This document shows, piece by piece, positions 1 to 8,835 of a DNA stretch of 64,000 nucleotides (position 1 is its first letter; each line of letters opens with the position of its first letter). Origin of the DNA: Pseudomonadota bacterium (GTDB lineage Bacteria > Pseudomonadota > Gammaproteobacteria > Steroidobacterales > Steroidobacteraceae). Below the pieces are notes generated by a model. That model had not been told where the DNA came from and searched no databases. It saw only the letters and a list, made by a program, of their open reading frames with translations. The stretch spans positions 1 to 64,000 of the forward strand of contig JAKAXA010000013.1 in NCBI GenBank assembly GCA_021816775.1. The letters run 5' to 3'. A program made the translations under genes and the position numbers.

Positions 1-420
1 CGAGAATTTTTCCTTCTTACAATCGAACGACAGCCTCTCTTGCTGCATCTCCCCGCGGATCTCGAAACTCTCCTGACGCACGCGGGGGACTGCGCGCTGG
101 TCGTTGGGGAGTCGGGCTCCATTCTGTTCGCCACCGATCCGGCCTGCCGCCTGCTCAAGTATGCGCCGGGTGCGCTCGACGGTCAGATTGTCGAGTCCCT
201 CATGCCCGAACGGTATCGCGTGGCGCACATCAGCCACCGCCTGCGCTTCACGGACGAACGCCGTATGCGGCCGATGGGAACAGGTCTCCCGCTGGTCGCT
301 CTCTGCAAGGACGGTTCCGAGGTGCCGGTGGACATCAGCTTGAATCCGGTTCAGCGTGGGCTGGTCACCCTCACTGTCGTCGGAATCCAGGTGCGAGAAT
401 CCGGTTCCTCCCTCAGATGA
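1..420 (+). CDS. PAS-domain sensor protein, 5' end outside window
   Basis: The frame is open from base 1, so the gene probably begins left of the window; the first possible start inside is a TTG at 40. The visible part is one PAS domain: 'GDCALVVGESGSILFATDPACRLLKYAPGAL' style core, followed by the PAS-typical 'CKDGSEVPVDISLNPV' strand pair and a final beta strand. It ends shortly after the PAS fold with no output domain, so this is either the C-terminal sensory end of a larger signalling protein or a stand-alone PAS protein. The ligand and partner cannot be told from the sequence. The PAS call is firm; the gene start is not. Confidence 0.7.
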   Translation, partial: REFFLLTIERQPLLLHLPADLETLLTHAGDCALVVGESGSILFATDPACRLLKYAPGALDGQIVESLMPERYRVAHISHRLRFTDERRMRPMGTGLPLVALCKDGSEVPVDISLNPVQRGLVTLTVVGIQVRESGSSLR

Positions 421-542
421 ATACGATCCACCGTCGGCTGACGGTGACCTGGTAGCGGCCCGGACGCTTGAGGTCCGAGTGGCCAATCCCCTGGTCAGCG
501 GGAGCCGGGACACGAGCGGGCGCGATGAGGCAGAAGCACGGC

Positions 543-860
543 TTATCGCGACCCGCGATCCTTCTTCTCGCGCGCCGCTTTGATCTCCTCGCTCAATCTG
601 CGCAGGTCATCCAGCGTGCGCTTCCTCGGGCGGGGCTGACCGTCCGCCGCTAATGTGGATCTATTGTATGGATCATGCGGCGGCGCGGGATCCCGCAGGT
701 CGTTGCCGTCGCAGCTCAAATCCGAGCCGAGCGTCCTCAGACGCTGAGTATCGATGTCACGGTCGAATCCGCCGGTTTCGCCTTGCCACTCCCACGTGGC
801 ATTTCCCCGCTCATCGAATGCGACCCGCCCGGAAGGCTTGCGCGGTTTGTGGGTGCTCAT
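543..860 (-). CDS. small conserved hypothetical protein
   Basis: A 105-residue soluble protein. The ORF is open upstream to 944, but the ATG at 860 ('MSTHKPRK') is the better start because the residues before it look like untranslated sequence. It has an N-terminal 'GRVAFDERGNATWEWQ' segment, a 'FDRDIDTQRLRTL' segment, and a basic C-terminal helix 'RTLDDLRRLSEEIKAAREKK'. This layout looks like a recurring proteobacterial hypothetical family, but no function is known to me. It has no signal peptide, membrane segment or metal motif. The next gene on this strand lies 160 bp upstream. Confidence 0.6.
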   Translation of the reverse strand: MSTHKPRKPSGRVAFDERGNATWEWQGETGGFDRDIDTQRLRTLGSDLSCDGNDLRDPAPPHDPYNRSTLAADGQPRPRKRTLDDLRRLSEEIKAAREKKDRGSR

Positions 861-1021
861 ATTCCAACTCTTCTTGACAATAGGATAGTACCGTCGGGTC
901 TTGACTTCTGCAGCGCCACTGCCAAGCGCAGCGCGTTGTAACACCGCTCGGTTCCGTAGGGTGGGTCATTGAGGACGAACAAGACCTTCATGGCAACCTC
1001 ATCGCACGCGCAGGAAGGAAT

Positions 1022-1270
1022 TCAGTCGCCCAGCACGCGTCGACGCTCCTCGAACTCCTCCTTGTTGAATTCCCCGCGCGCATACCGCTCCCTGAGAATG
1101 TCGAACGCAGTGCGCGCAGGAGGCGCGTGCCGTGGCGTCTCGAACGCGTGCCAGGAGCCGCCTAACCAGCGCACGAGCAGCACGATGGCTGAAATGAGCG
1201 CGGCTAGAACGAGGATCATGATCAGCGGACCGAAAATCATGCCGTACCACCCTGCGCCCCAGCCCATCAT
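1022..1270 (-). CDS. SHOCT-domain membrane protein
   Basis: An 82-residue protein with a single hydrophobic segment near the N-terminus ('MIFGPLIMILVLAALISAIVLLV' region, about residues 11-34), a short linker, and a C-terminal SHOCT motif 'AFDILRERYARGEFNKEEFEERRRVL'. Small proteins with one helix plus SHOCT are common in proteobacteria near metal- or stress-response genes. SHOCT is thought to mediate oligomerisation or nucleic-acid contacts, but no activity can be assigned. Two adjacent Met codons make the exact start uncertain by one residue. The + strand ORF over the same bases is a shadow. Confidence 0.75.
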   Translation of the reverse strand: MMGWGAGWYGMIFGPLIMILVLAALISAIVLLVRWLGGSWHAFETPRHAPPARTAFDILRERYARGEFNKEEFEERRRVLGD

Positions 1271-1463
1271 GGACGGGCCACAGGCCTAGCCTCTGGGCTC
1301 AAGGGGTTGCTGCGCCCAGAGCACATGTGGCGCAGCGGCGCCGCTGGATGCGGCCAGGAATGTCCACGTCGATGCCTTATTCATGTTCATCCTCCGTTCT
1401 CGAGCCGATCCGAGGGGTACGGGCCCGCGGGCACCTGTTGCGCGCATCGTGCCCGGCGAAGGG

Positions 1464-2136
1464 CTAAGCGGCTGTGGACGCTTCGACCGGCAACCCGGCG
1501 GCTTTCCATTCCGGATAACCCTCCTCGAGACGATACGCTTCGAGGCCTTTGGATCTCAGCACCGCGACCGCCTCGTAGGAGAGAACGCAATAGGGTCCCC
1601 GGCAATATGCAATCACCGCGTGGTCCTTCGGCAGACTTGCCAAGGCTGCGTCCAGCTCTGCGAGTGGAGCGTTGATCGCACCGGGCAGGTGGCCGTGCAA
1701 AAACTCATCGGCCGGGCGGACATCCAGCAGCGTCACCGATTCACTGCGCAGTCGCTCGATCAGCTCCTCCCGGGAGATCGGCTCAAGCGCATCGCGCGCG
1801 CGGAAATAGCTGTTCATGATCCGCTCGATCTCGGCAACGTTGCGCTCGCCGACCCGGCCGAGCGATCCAAGGAGGGCGACGACGTCGGAGTCCGAGATCA
1901 GGCTGTAGAGCATCCGCTTGCCCTCGCGGCGGGGCTCAGCCAAGCGCGCGCCGCAGGATCTGCAGGTGCCGCGAGGCATTGGCGAGCGAAAACCCGGTGC
2001 GCACAGCGAGTTCTTCGACGCTGCGCTCGCCCTGAGCGATCAGCTCGAGAAGCTCCAGTCGGTGCGGATGCGCGAGGGCCGCCGCGATATCGGCGAGGTG
2101 CCCATAAACGCGATGCTTGGGCGTATTGGTTGACAT
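1464..2136 (-). pseudogene. ArsR-type regulator fused to rhodanese, frameshifted
   Basis: Two overlapping ORFs make one protein. The first (from ATG 2136) is a winged-helix ArsR domain, 'ALAHPHRLELLELIAQGERSVEEL' then 'SLANASRHLQILRRA', which stops at 1936. The sequence continues in another frame as 'LAEPRREGKRMLYSLISDSDVV' and a full rhodanese domain with active-site loop 'AYCRGPYC'. The family normally reads through as '...LRRAGLxExRREGKR', so about two bases are missing near 1943-1950, inside a GC-alternating run. ArsR-rhodanese fusions usually sense persulfide or sulfur species and repress neighbouring sulfur-oxidation genes, which fits the divergent metallo-beta-lactamase gene. A sequencing indel is an alternative to true inactivation. 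Confidence 0.8.
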
Positions 2137-2150
2137 GGCAGTGCCTTAAG

Positions 2151-2174
2151 TCAATCATTCCGCGAACTGATTGA
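2151..2174. promoter_or_regulatory. candidate ArsR operator
   Basis: A perfect 7-bp inverted repeat, TCAATCA and TGATTGA, with a 10-bp spacer. It lies between the divergent starts of the ArsR-rhodanese gene (2136) and the metallo-beta-lactamase gene (2205). Position and symmetry suit an operator for the ArsR protein controlling both directions. Binding is inferred. Confidence 0.5.
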
Positions 2175-2204
2175 ATAAGCAAGCATCCAAGGCGAGGAAA
2201 TGTC

Positions 2205-2944
2205 ATGATCCTGCGTCAGTTCCTGCACAAAGATCCGATTGCCGTGTCTTACCTGCTGGGATGCGCAGGCAAAGGCGCCGCCGCGATCGTTGATCCGGTT
2301 TTTCCGATTGAGCCCTACCCGATGCCGCAAGGGTCGCCGGGACACCGATCCGGCTCGTGGTCGATACCGACATTCATGCCGATCACCGATCAGCCGGCCG
2401 GGAGCTGGCCGTTAGAGCGGGAGCGGATTACGCGCTGCATGCCTCGGCCGAGACCGGTTTCGCATTTCGCGGTCTGACGGACGGCGAGCGGATCGAACTC
2501 GGCAATGTGGCGCTCGATGTCCTTCATACCCCGGGGCACACGCCGGACCACCTCTGCCTGCTGGTCACCGACCGGACTCGGGCCCAGGAACCCTGGTGCG
2601 TGCTGACTGGGCACACGCTCATGGTAGGCGATGTAGGGCGCACCGAGCTCGCCTCCGATGCCGCGAGCGGTGCCCGGGCATTGTTCACGAGCCTCGAGCG
2701 GCTGAAGGCTCTGCCGGACCATATCGAAGTCTTGCCGGGCGCCGTGGCCGGCTCGGTGTGCGGCCGCGGCCTCTCGGGAAAGCCGATTTCCACGATCGGA
2801 TTTGAGCGGCGCCACAACGCCGCTTTCGGTATTGCTGAAGCGGGGCAGTTCGCCGCGTTCATGCTCGAGAACATACCGCCGGCACCCCCTGAAGCGATGG
2901 AGCTACGCGCCGGGAACGCCGGGCTGCCGGGCGCGCCCGCATGA
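2205..2944 (+). pseudogene. metallo-beta-lactamase persulfide dioxygenase/hydrolase-like, frameshifted
   Basis: Starts at ATG 2205 ('MILRQFLHKDPIAVSYLLGC'), typical of the persulfide dioxygenase (ETHE1/SDO-like) branch of the MBL fold. The frame is lost near 2313-2325 after 'VFPIEPY' and resumes one frame over as 'AGTPIRLVVDTDIHADH'; one added base would restore it. The rest is well conserved: 'HTPGHTPDHLCLLVTD', 'VLTGHTLMVGDVGRTEL', 'GSVCGRGLSGKP'. The first metal-binding His of the usual THxHxDH motif is Asp here ('TDIHADH'), so even an unbroken protein might be inactive. It shares a 4-bp ATGA overlap with the MFS gene downstream. Confidence 0.8.
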
Positions 2945-4212
2945 GGGCAGAGGCGAGCGGTGCCGGCGCAATGGCAGCGCATCCGCGTGGCATTGCGGCC
3001 AACCGGAGTCAGTTCAGCCTGCAGATGCTGCAGGTGTTCTTCGTCGGCTTGATCATCGCCATGGATCGCGCCGTTCTGCCGGCGGTCGCGCGGGATTTCG
3101 GAGTGGCGCGCGGCGCGTTTCTCTTCCTCGCGAGCTTCGTGCTCTCCTTCGGCCTGGTCAAGGGCGCCCTCAATCTCCTCGCCGGCGGGCTCGCGGACCG
3201 CTTCGGTCGCAAGCCCGTGTTGCTTGCCGGATGGCTGGCCGCCATTCCGATTCCGTTGCTGATCTACGTCGCGCCGAACTGGTGGTGGATCGTTGCCGCC
3301 AACGTGTTTCTCGGCGTCAGTCAGGGATTCACCTGGACGATGACAGTCACCAGCCAAATCGACCTCGCGAGCAGCCATCAGCGCGGACTCGCGGTCGGGA
3401 TCAACGAGGCGACCGGGTATGTTGCTGTGGGGTTCGCGGGTCTCGGGGCGGCGTTTCTCGCTGAGCACATCGGTGCCCGACCGGCGTTGCTGCTGTTTGG
3501 CCTCGCCACGATCGGTGCGGCGCTTGCGACGCTCGTGCGAGTGCGTGACACCCTTGCGTGGGTCCATGCGGAACACGCCGAGATGCACGGAGCTCGGTTG
3601 GCCGGTGATGCGCCGAGTCTTGGCGCGACCTTCCTCCGACTTTCCTTTCGCGACCGAGCGGGAAGCGCGCTGTGCCAGGGCGGCGTCGTCAACAAGATCG
3701 CCGATACCCTGGTGTGGGTGATGTTCCCGCTGTACTTCAAGGCGCACGGCGCGGGACTGCTGGAGATCGGATGGTTGACGGGGGTGTACGCGGTGATCTG
3801 GGGGCTCTCTCAGCTCTGGACCGGGCACCTAGCCGATCGTATCGGCCGCAAGCGGCCGGTGGTCGCGGGGTTCTTTCTGCTGGCCGGGGGGATCGTCTTG
3901 ACTGCGCTTGGGCAAGGGGAGGGACTTTGGTTGCCCGCCGCCGCAATCATGGGCGTCGGGATGGCTCTCCTATATTCGAACCTGATCGCCGCAATGTCCG
4001 ACCGGGCGCCGCCCCTCATTCGCGGCAAAGCCCTGGGCACGTACCGCTACTGGCGCGATACAGGCTACGCCATTGGCGCGCTGCTTCTGGGGTCGATCGC
4101 GCAGCTCGCCCACGCAGCGTTGCCGGCGTTTTGGATCACCGCGGCACTCGTGGGCGCCTCTGGCCTGTGGATTGCTCTCGCAGTGGAAGACAGCGGCAGG
4201 ATGGTAAGCTAA
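2941..4212 (+). CDS. MFS transporter
   Basis: A 423-residue protein with about 12 hydrophobic segments and the two diagnostic MFS loop motifs: 'GGLADRFGRKPVLLAGW' after TM2 and 'GHLADRIGRKRPVVAGF' at the matching place in the C-terminal half. The ATG overlaps the upstream hydrolase stop by 4 bp (ATGA), so the two are translationally coupled in an operon under the ArsR-type operator. MFS carriers of this kind sit beside persulfide dioxygenase/ArsR-rhodanese genes in several sulfur-active proteobacteria. A sulfur-anion or thiol substrate is therefore plausible but not shown. Unlike its two neighbours, this reading frame is intact. Confidence 0.85.
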   Translation: MRAEASGAGAMAAHPRGIAANRSQFSLQMLQVFFVGLIIAMDRAVLPAVARDFGVARGAFLFLASFVLSFGLVKGALNLLAGGLADRFGRKPVLLAGWLAAIPIPLLIYVAPNWWWIVAANVFLGVSQGFTWTMTVTSQIDLASSHQRGLAVGINEATGYVAVGFAGLGAAFLAEHIGARPALLLFGLATIGAALATLVRVRDTLAWVHAEHAEMHGARLAGDAPSLGATFLRLSFRDRAGSALCQGGVVNKIADTLVWVMFPLYFKAHGAGLLEIGWLTGVYAVIWGLSQLWTGHLADRIGRKRPVVAGFFLLAGGIVLTALGQGEGLWLPAAAIMGVGMALLYSNLIAAMSDRAPPLIRGKALGTYRYWRDTGYAIGALLLGSIAQLAHAALPAFWITAALVGASGLWIALAVEDSGRMVS

Positions 4213-4688
4213 CCAACAGAAACAGAGGCCGCGGCAAGGTGCAGTGCCACGACGACAGTAGTCGGCAAACTCTATTCCTGGCCCACAAGCGAGCCCTTGC
4301 CGTTGCCGAAGAGTTCCAGCGACGGTTCGACGCCACGGTCAAGGCGACGAGGCAGGGAGGGAGGGCCAGTTCGACGTGGAGATCAATGGCGTGCTCGTGG
4401 AATCGCGCGGTCAGAGCTACCGGGAACAAATGAGGCCCGTTCTGCCACCCAAGACCGCGACAACGATTGCCGTGATCGAGCGGCGGCGCGCAGCCTCGCA
4501 ACTCAAGCAAATAGCGACAGCAACGCGCCGAGTGCTGCGCCGGCGAGGACTGATTACCGCGCCCGAGCGGGACGCTGCGTGCGCACCAGCGAATGAGCAA
4601 TCAGCCGAGCGGCCCCAGAGCGCTACCGACGCGAAAGCCATCTGCCAGGGACACGGCACCTCTGTCGGTACTGCACCCGCAGGCGCGG
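4213..4688. other. intergenic stretch, possible gene remnant
   Basis: No convincing intact gene. On the + strand 'ALAVAEEFQRRFDATV' in one frame (about 4295-4345) is followed after a G-rich run by 'GQFDVEINGVLVESRG' in another (about 4370-4415). The order resembles the C-terminal part of a SelT/SelW/SelH (Rdx) family protein broken by a frameshift. The match is short and I hold it weakly. The other ORFs here overlap each other on both strands and look like noise. Confidence 0.25.
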
Positions 4689-4997
4689 CTACGCCGGGAT
4701 GCCGTAGGTGATGCGTCCGAGCAGATCTTCGACGCGTTCAGCGCCGTCGGGGGTCTGCGCTACAAGAATGGGCCTCTCGCCCTGCAGCTCCCAATGCGGG
4801 GTCGTGAGAAACCGCGCGGCATCCTCCGCGAAAAGCTCAATAGCTTGAGCGCAGACTTTGGCGAGATGGGGCGGCAAATCAGACGAAGGCGCATTGAGCA
4901 ATCTCGTCAGGCGAGTCAGCAGCTCGCCATCGCGTTCCCGCGCCACAGTCAGCTCCGCGAGGATCGCAGCGAGACTGGTGCATTCTTCGAGAGACAT
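4689..4997 (-). CDS. MbcA/ParS/Xre (DUF2384) toxin-binding domain protein
   Basis: A 102-residue protein. Its C-terminal half reads 'LFAEDAARFLTTPHWELQGERPI' then 'DGAERVEDLLGRITYGI', the hallmark of the DUF2384 domain found in antitoxins paired with RES-domain NAD-degrading toxins. The N-terminal half is short and helical and lacks a clear Xre helix-turn-helix. No RES toxin ORF is visible on either side: downstream on its strand there is only the non-coding stretch, and upstream a recombinase pseudogene. It may be an orphan antitoxin left after loss of its partner, or a stand-alone family member. Confidence 0.65.
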   Translation of the reverse strand: MSLEECTSLAAILAELTVARERDGELLTRLTRLLNAPSSDLPPHLAKVCAQAIELFAEDAARFLTTPHWELQGERPILVAQTPDGAERVEDLLGRITYGIPA

Positions 4998-5230
4998 CGC
5001 CCCATCCTGACCGGAGTGTACCGAGGATCATAGCGCATCTGAGGCAGCTTTTTTAATGACTCATACACCCCCAACCCATGGTCGGAAACCGCGTGGCACC
5101 GCGCCGCGGATCACTGCGCGAGTTTGCCTTTTGAACCGAGCCGACTTGGGCTTCCGGGCAACGCACGCGATGGGCCCGAGGGGGACAGTGGGCATACATT
5201 GATCGATACGGGTTTTGGCGCTGGACCGGC

Positions 5231-6293
5231 TCATCGGGGCGGCCGTTCGAGCGGATGCGGCTGCAAAAGACCCTCGGCAGGGTGATCCTCGAACGGCTCC
5301 TCACTCCGCACGTAGGCGCAGCACATCGAGCGACTTGTGCCGTGATTGATCGGCCAGCGTGAAGATGCTGGCGCGTGCGAGGACCGCCGATGTCAGGAAG
5401 CCGCTTCTCAGACTCTGGCCGGAGTAGCGCTCGGCATCCAGACCCACTTTCGCCGCGAGGCGCTTCACGATGAGCGCGACGCTCTGGGCAGTGAGGCGCG
5501 ATCGTCCCACCCGGTCGCCGCGGTGGAGGCGCCGGAAGAGCGGGCCGGTTGCGATGCCCGCGAGGACCTGCCAGTCGAGCACGGCCTGAACGGGACAGTA
5601 GGGCGAGTTGGGTACGCGCGGGATGGCGATAACCGCTCCCTCGCCCTCCTGGTCAGTCTTGGAGCTCGCAATCAGCACAGCGAGGCCTTGCGGGCGCACG
5701 CTGAGATCCTCGACATCGAGCGCGACGAGCTCCGAGCGCCGTAGCGCACCGGCAAAGCCCAGGAGCAGCAGCGCGCGATCGCGCAAACCCTTCATCGTCT
5801 GCGGTTCGGCAGCGTCCACCGTCCGTTTCACCTCCTCATCGATCGCAGGGGCCTTCTGCGCCGGTGGGCGCTTCCAAGCGCGGCGGATCCCGCGCAGGAC
5901 CTCTGCGACCTCGATCGCATCGTGGCGCGAGAGGTGGTGTGCCCCGATGTGCATCAGGCGAATCGCTGCCAGGCGCCGTCCGAGCGTCGAGGGGGCGCGA
6001 CCGAGTTTGGCTTCGGCCGACAAGTAAAGCGCCACCGTGTGGGCGGTGGCGGGGAGCGGAACGAGTTTGAGGGGCCGGCACCAGGCTTCAAATGCTCGCC
6101 AGTCAGCTTCATAAGCGCGCCAGGTAGCGGCGGCGCGGCTGCTTCGGACGTAGGCGGCGCCGGCTTCGCGGGCCTCCTCGAGCGAGAGGATAGGGAGCGT
6201 ATGCCGCGCGGCGCGGCGAGATGCATGGGCGCGCGGATCGGTGTGCTGCCTTATCGGCGTGCTGTCGGTCGCTTGATCGAGTCGTGTGGCCAC
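5231..6293 (-). pseudogene. tyrosine recombinase, catalytic Tyr out of frame
   Basis: A 330-residue ORF (GTG start at 6293) with a SAM-like core-binding domain ('SSRAAATWRAYEADWRAFEAWC') and a catalytic domain with the first Arg in 'GALRRSELVALD', Lys in 'SSKTDQEGEG' and 'SLRSGFLTSA'. It stops early at 5301. After 'HKSLDVLR' the expected continuation 'YVRSEEPFEDHPAEGLL' sits in another frame down to a stop at 5231, so an indel near 5315 puts the catalytic Tyr out of frame. The HxxR motif is also altered to QxxR ('SGQSLRSG'). Two independent defects favour real inactivation. It is visibly related to the intact recombinase at 11236-12429. Confidence 0.8.
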
Positions 6294-6806
6294 GAGGTCG
6301 TGCGAGGCACGGGATTCGGTGAAAGGAACGGGCGACTGAGCCCGTCCGTGTTACGTATTCGCGATCGATCAGTGGCCTGAGTGGTCAGCCGTGTCCTCCA
6401 TGTCTCGAATGCAAAATTCTTGCACCATGGCACGAGGAAGGGCAAGCTCATAAGTTGGATTAGAATCCGTGAAGCAGCCGTCCCCCCTTGCAACAGGTAC
6501 ACCGGCGTGGCGCCGGAGGAGGTCAACAACACACGCACCAACCGAATGCTTGAGCTGAACATTCCTGGTTCGGGGAAGAGGTGCAGCGGACCCGTACGGT
6601 GAGGCGTCCGGGCCCGCCGCGGCGACAGAGTCGTTCTTCGGCGCATCTGTGGTCGCCCGTAGTATTTGCGCCTCCCTGATTCCGCGTCAAGAATCGGGCA
6701 GGTCCCCGAGGGTGCAATATTGCCCGCCGGAGCGTCGGATTCCCTCCCGCGTCTCGGGCGGCCGATTGGGGTTGCGCGTCCTGTGCGCTGCCTCGAAGGG
6801 GATCTT
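6294..6806. other. gap upstream of tniA
   Basis: No gene is supported here. This is where a left end of the tni element might be expected, but I found no copy of the TGTCACC repeat seen at the other side and no obvious terminal inverted repeat. The 721-codon ORF beginning at 6666 runs through the last part of it; I treat that part as leader because a better start with a Shine-Dalgarno sequence lies at 6807. Confidence 0.4.
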
Positions 6807-8831
6807 ATGCAATCGAGTAACTCCCGCGCTCGGCGCCCGGCTGCGAACGACGGCGCAGCACGCGTACCAACTCCGGATCCGAACGCAGACACGGACGCAG
6901 CATCCCCGCCGGGCTCGGCGCATCCGGATGACATTCCGTACTCGCCGGGAGCGCGCCTTAGACTCGGGCCCATTCCGGTGCAGCTCGTGCACGCGCTCTC
7001 GCTCGAGCGGCTGCTGGTCAGGGACCTTCAGACAGGCGAGACGCGCATCGTCGCGCGCGCCGCGGTAGGAGCGATCGAATCAAGCTCCGCGGAGCCGGAT
7101 CCGCCCCGTGCCGCGGGCACAAATGTCAACGACGAACAGGTGGCTCGGCTAACCGCGCGTGAAGAAATGCTAAAGCCCTACCTCGGTGGACGCGCGCTGA
7201 CTCGCAAAGAGGCACGACGCTTGGGCAATGCCTTGGGTGTTTCTGCTCGCACGGTGTGCCGGTGGCTGCAGCGCTACCGACACGCTGGCGACATCACGGG
7301 GTTGATGCCGAGACCTCGGGGCGTGCAGTCGGGGCAACGCACGCTCGATCCGGCCGTGGACGCCATCATTCGCTTCGCCGTCGCAGGGAAGCTCAGGAGC
7401 ACCGGGAACTGCTCGGTTCGCTCGGTGTATGAGGCGATTCGCGGCGACTGCGAGGCCATCGGCAAACCGGTGCCCGCACGCGCGACGGTCCTCAGTCGGG
7501 TCAAAGCGCTCAAGGCGGATCCGCAGTGTCTGCCTCCTGAGGTTGCCCAAGAGGTGCGCAGCCGGCGGCGCTTGGTGCGCGGTTCCGCTGAAGCCCCTCA
7601 CGCGCTCTCCCGAGTGGAAATTGATCATACGCTCGTCGACACACATATCGTTGACGCTCGGGATCGCGAGCCTTTGGGGCGCCCCTGGCTCACAATTGCG
7701 ATGGATGTCTGCACGCGCGTCATCATGGGTTTTGTGCTCACCCTCGAGGCGCCGAGCCGACTGAGTGTGGCGCTGTGCCTGCGGCAAGCCATTTACCCGA
7801 AGGAGCAGTGGCTCGAGAGAGTCGGCGCGAAAGGGCCTTGGCCGGTATACGGCCGTCCGCGCTTGATCTACACGGACAATGGGGGCGAGTTCCGCTCGCC
7901 GTCGTTTCGGATGGGCTGCAAGCGCCAGCACATCGAGAACGGCTATCGGCCCGTTCGCACGCCGCGATTCGGCGGCAGCATCGAGCGCCTGATCGGAACG
8001 TTCATGCGACGCATGCGTCTCATTCCGGGCAACACGTTCAACGAAATTCTCGGCAAGCGCAGTCCGTTTCCGGCGCAGGAGGCAGTTCTAACTCTCGAGG
8101 ACCTCGAGCGCTGGTTCGCCCACGAGATCACCGCCTATCACCACGAACGCCATCGCACCCTCGGCATGACGCCTCTTGCCGCCTGGGAAGCCGCGTGGCG
8201 TACGCCGCACGGGATGGTGGTGCCCCCACACCCAGCCGACCCGCACACGCTCTTCACCGACCTCCTGCCGCATGCGCTGCGGGCGATCAAGCCGGTCGGC
8301 ATCGACTGGCACTGCCTGCGCTATCGCAGCGATGCCGTGGCGCCGTATGTCGATCCCGACACCAAGCGCGTGATTCGCTTCGATCCGCGCGACATTTCCT
8401 CCGTATGGCTCGAGTTACCCGGGGGAGGACACCTGCAGGTGCCCTGGGTGAATGCCGCTTGGCCGCGCCTCTCGCTCTGGGAGTGGAACGAGATTCGCAC
8501 GCGCGATCGGCGGCGCGCCAAGGGCGCTGACCCGGAACTCGTCCGGCAGTGTCTCGCGGAGAACGATGCGCTGATTGCCGAGCAAGCTGCCCAAGGACAG
8601 TTGCGGGCGCGCCGCCGCCGCGCCCGCGCAGCGCGCTGGCACTCGGAGGAAGCGAACCAGGAGGCTGCACCGGCACTTGAACCCCCTGCGCACCATCCGC
8701 AGCGCAAGCCGGGCAAACGCGGACGAAAAGCGCTGCGTCAAATGCTTCCATTGCCGCCGCTGCCGCGCACCCAACTCGAAGTGACCCGAACCTCGGTGGA
8801 AAGTGCCGTGCCGTTTGAAGTGTTGGAGTAG
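6807..8831 (+). CDS. tniA: TniA-type DDE transposase (Mu/TnsB family)
   Basis: The catalytic subunit that would cut and join transposon ends. The ATG at 6807 is preferred (AAGGGG about 7 bases upstream), giving 674 residues. An N-terminal winged-helix region ('RKEARRLGNALGVSARTVCRWLQRYR') precedes the RNase H-like core with a clear DD(35)E triad: Asp273 in 'VEIDHT', Asp357 in 'YTDNGGEF' and Glu393 in 'GGSIERLIGTFM'. A beta-barrel and a basic C-terminal tail, which probably contacts TniB, follow. It starts the tniA-tniB-tniQ operon. All three catalytic residues are present and the frame is intact, so the module may be active. Confidence 0.93.
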   Translation: MQSSNSRARRPAANDGAARVPTPDPNADTDAASPPGSAHPDDIPYSPGARLRLGPIPVQLVHALSLERLLVRDLQTGETRIVARAAVGAIESSSAEPDPPRAAGTNVNDEQVARLTAREEMLKPYLGGRALTRKEARRLGNALGVSARTVCRWLQRYRHAGDITGLMPRPRGVQSGQRTLDPAVDAIIRFAVAGKLRSTGNCSVRSVYEAIRGDCEAIGKPVPARATVLSRVKALKADPQCLPPEVAQEVRSRRRLVRGSAEAPHALSRVEIDHTLVDTHIVDARDREPLGRPWLTIAMDVCTRVIMGFVLTLEAPSRLSVALCLRQAIYPKEQWLERVGAKGPWPVYGRPRLIYTDNGGEFRSPSFRMGCKRQHIENGYRPVRTPRFGGSIERLIGTFMRRMRLIPGNTFNEILGKRSPFPAQEAVLTLEDLERWFAHEITAYHHERHRTLGMTPLAAWEAAWRTPHGMVVPPHPADPHTLFTDLLPHALRAIKPVGIDWHCLRYRSDAVAPYVDPDTKRVIRFDPRDISSVWLELPGGGHLQVPWVNAAWPRLSLWEWNEIRTRDRRRAKGADPELVRQCLAENDALIAEQAAQGQLRARRRRARAARWHSEEANQEAAPALEPPAHHPQRKPGKRGRKALRQMLPLPPLPRTQLEVTRTSVESAVPFEVLE

Positions 8832-8835
8832 CGCC

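Noticed and set aside
2524-3828. 434-codon minus-strand ORF over the MBL/MFS genes
   Set aside because: Antisense shadow rich in Arg/Gly/Glu; the MFS motifs are on the plus strand.
6294-6806. Left terminal repeat of the tni element
   Set aside because: I searched by eye for TGTCACC/GGTGACA and for an inverted copy of the right-side array and found none, so no left boundary is claimed.
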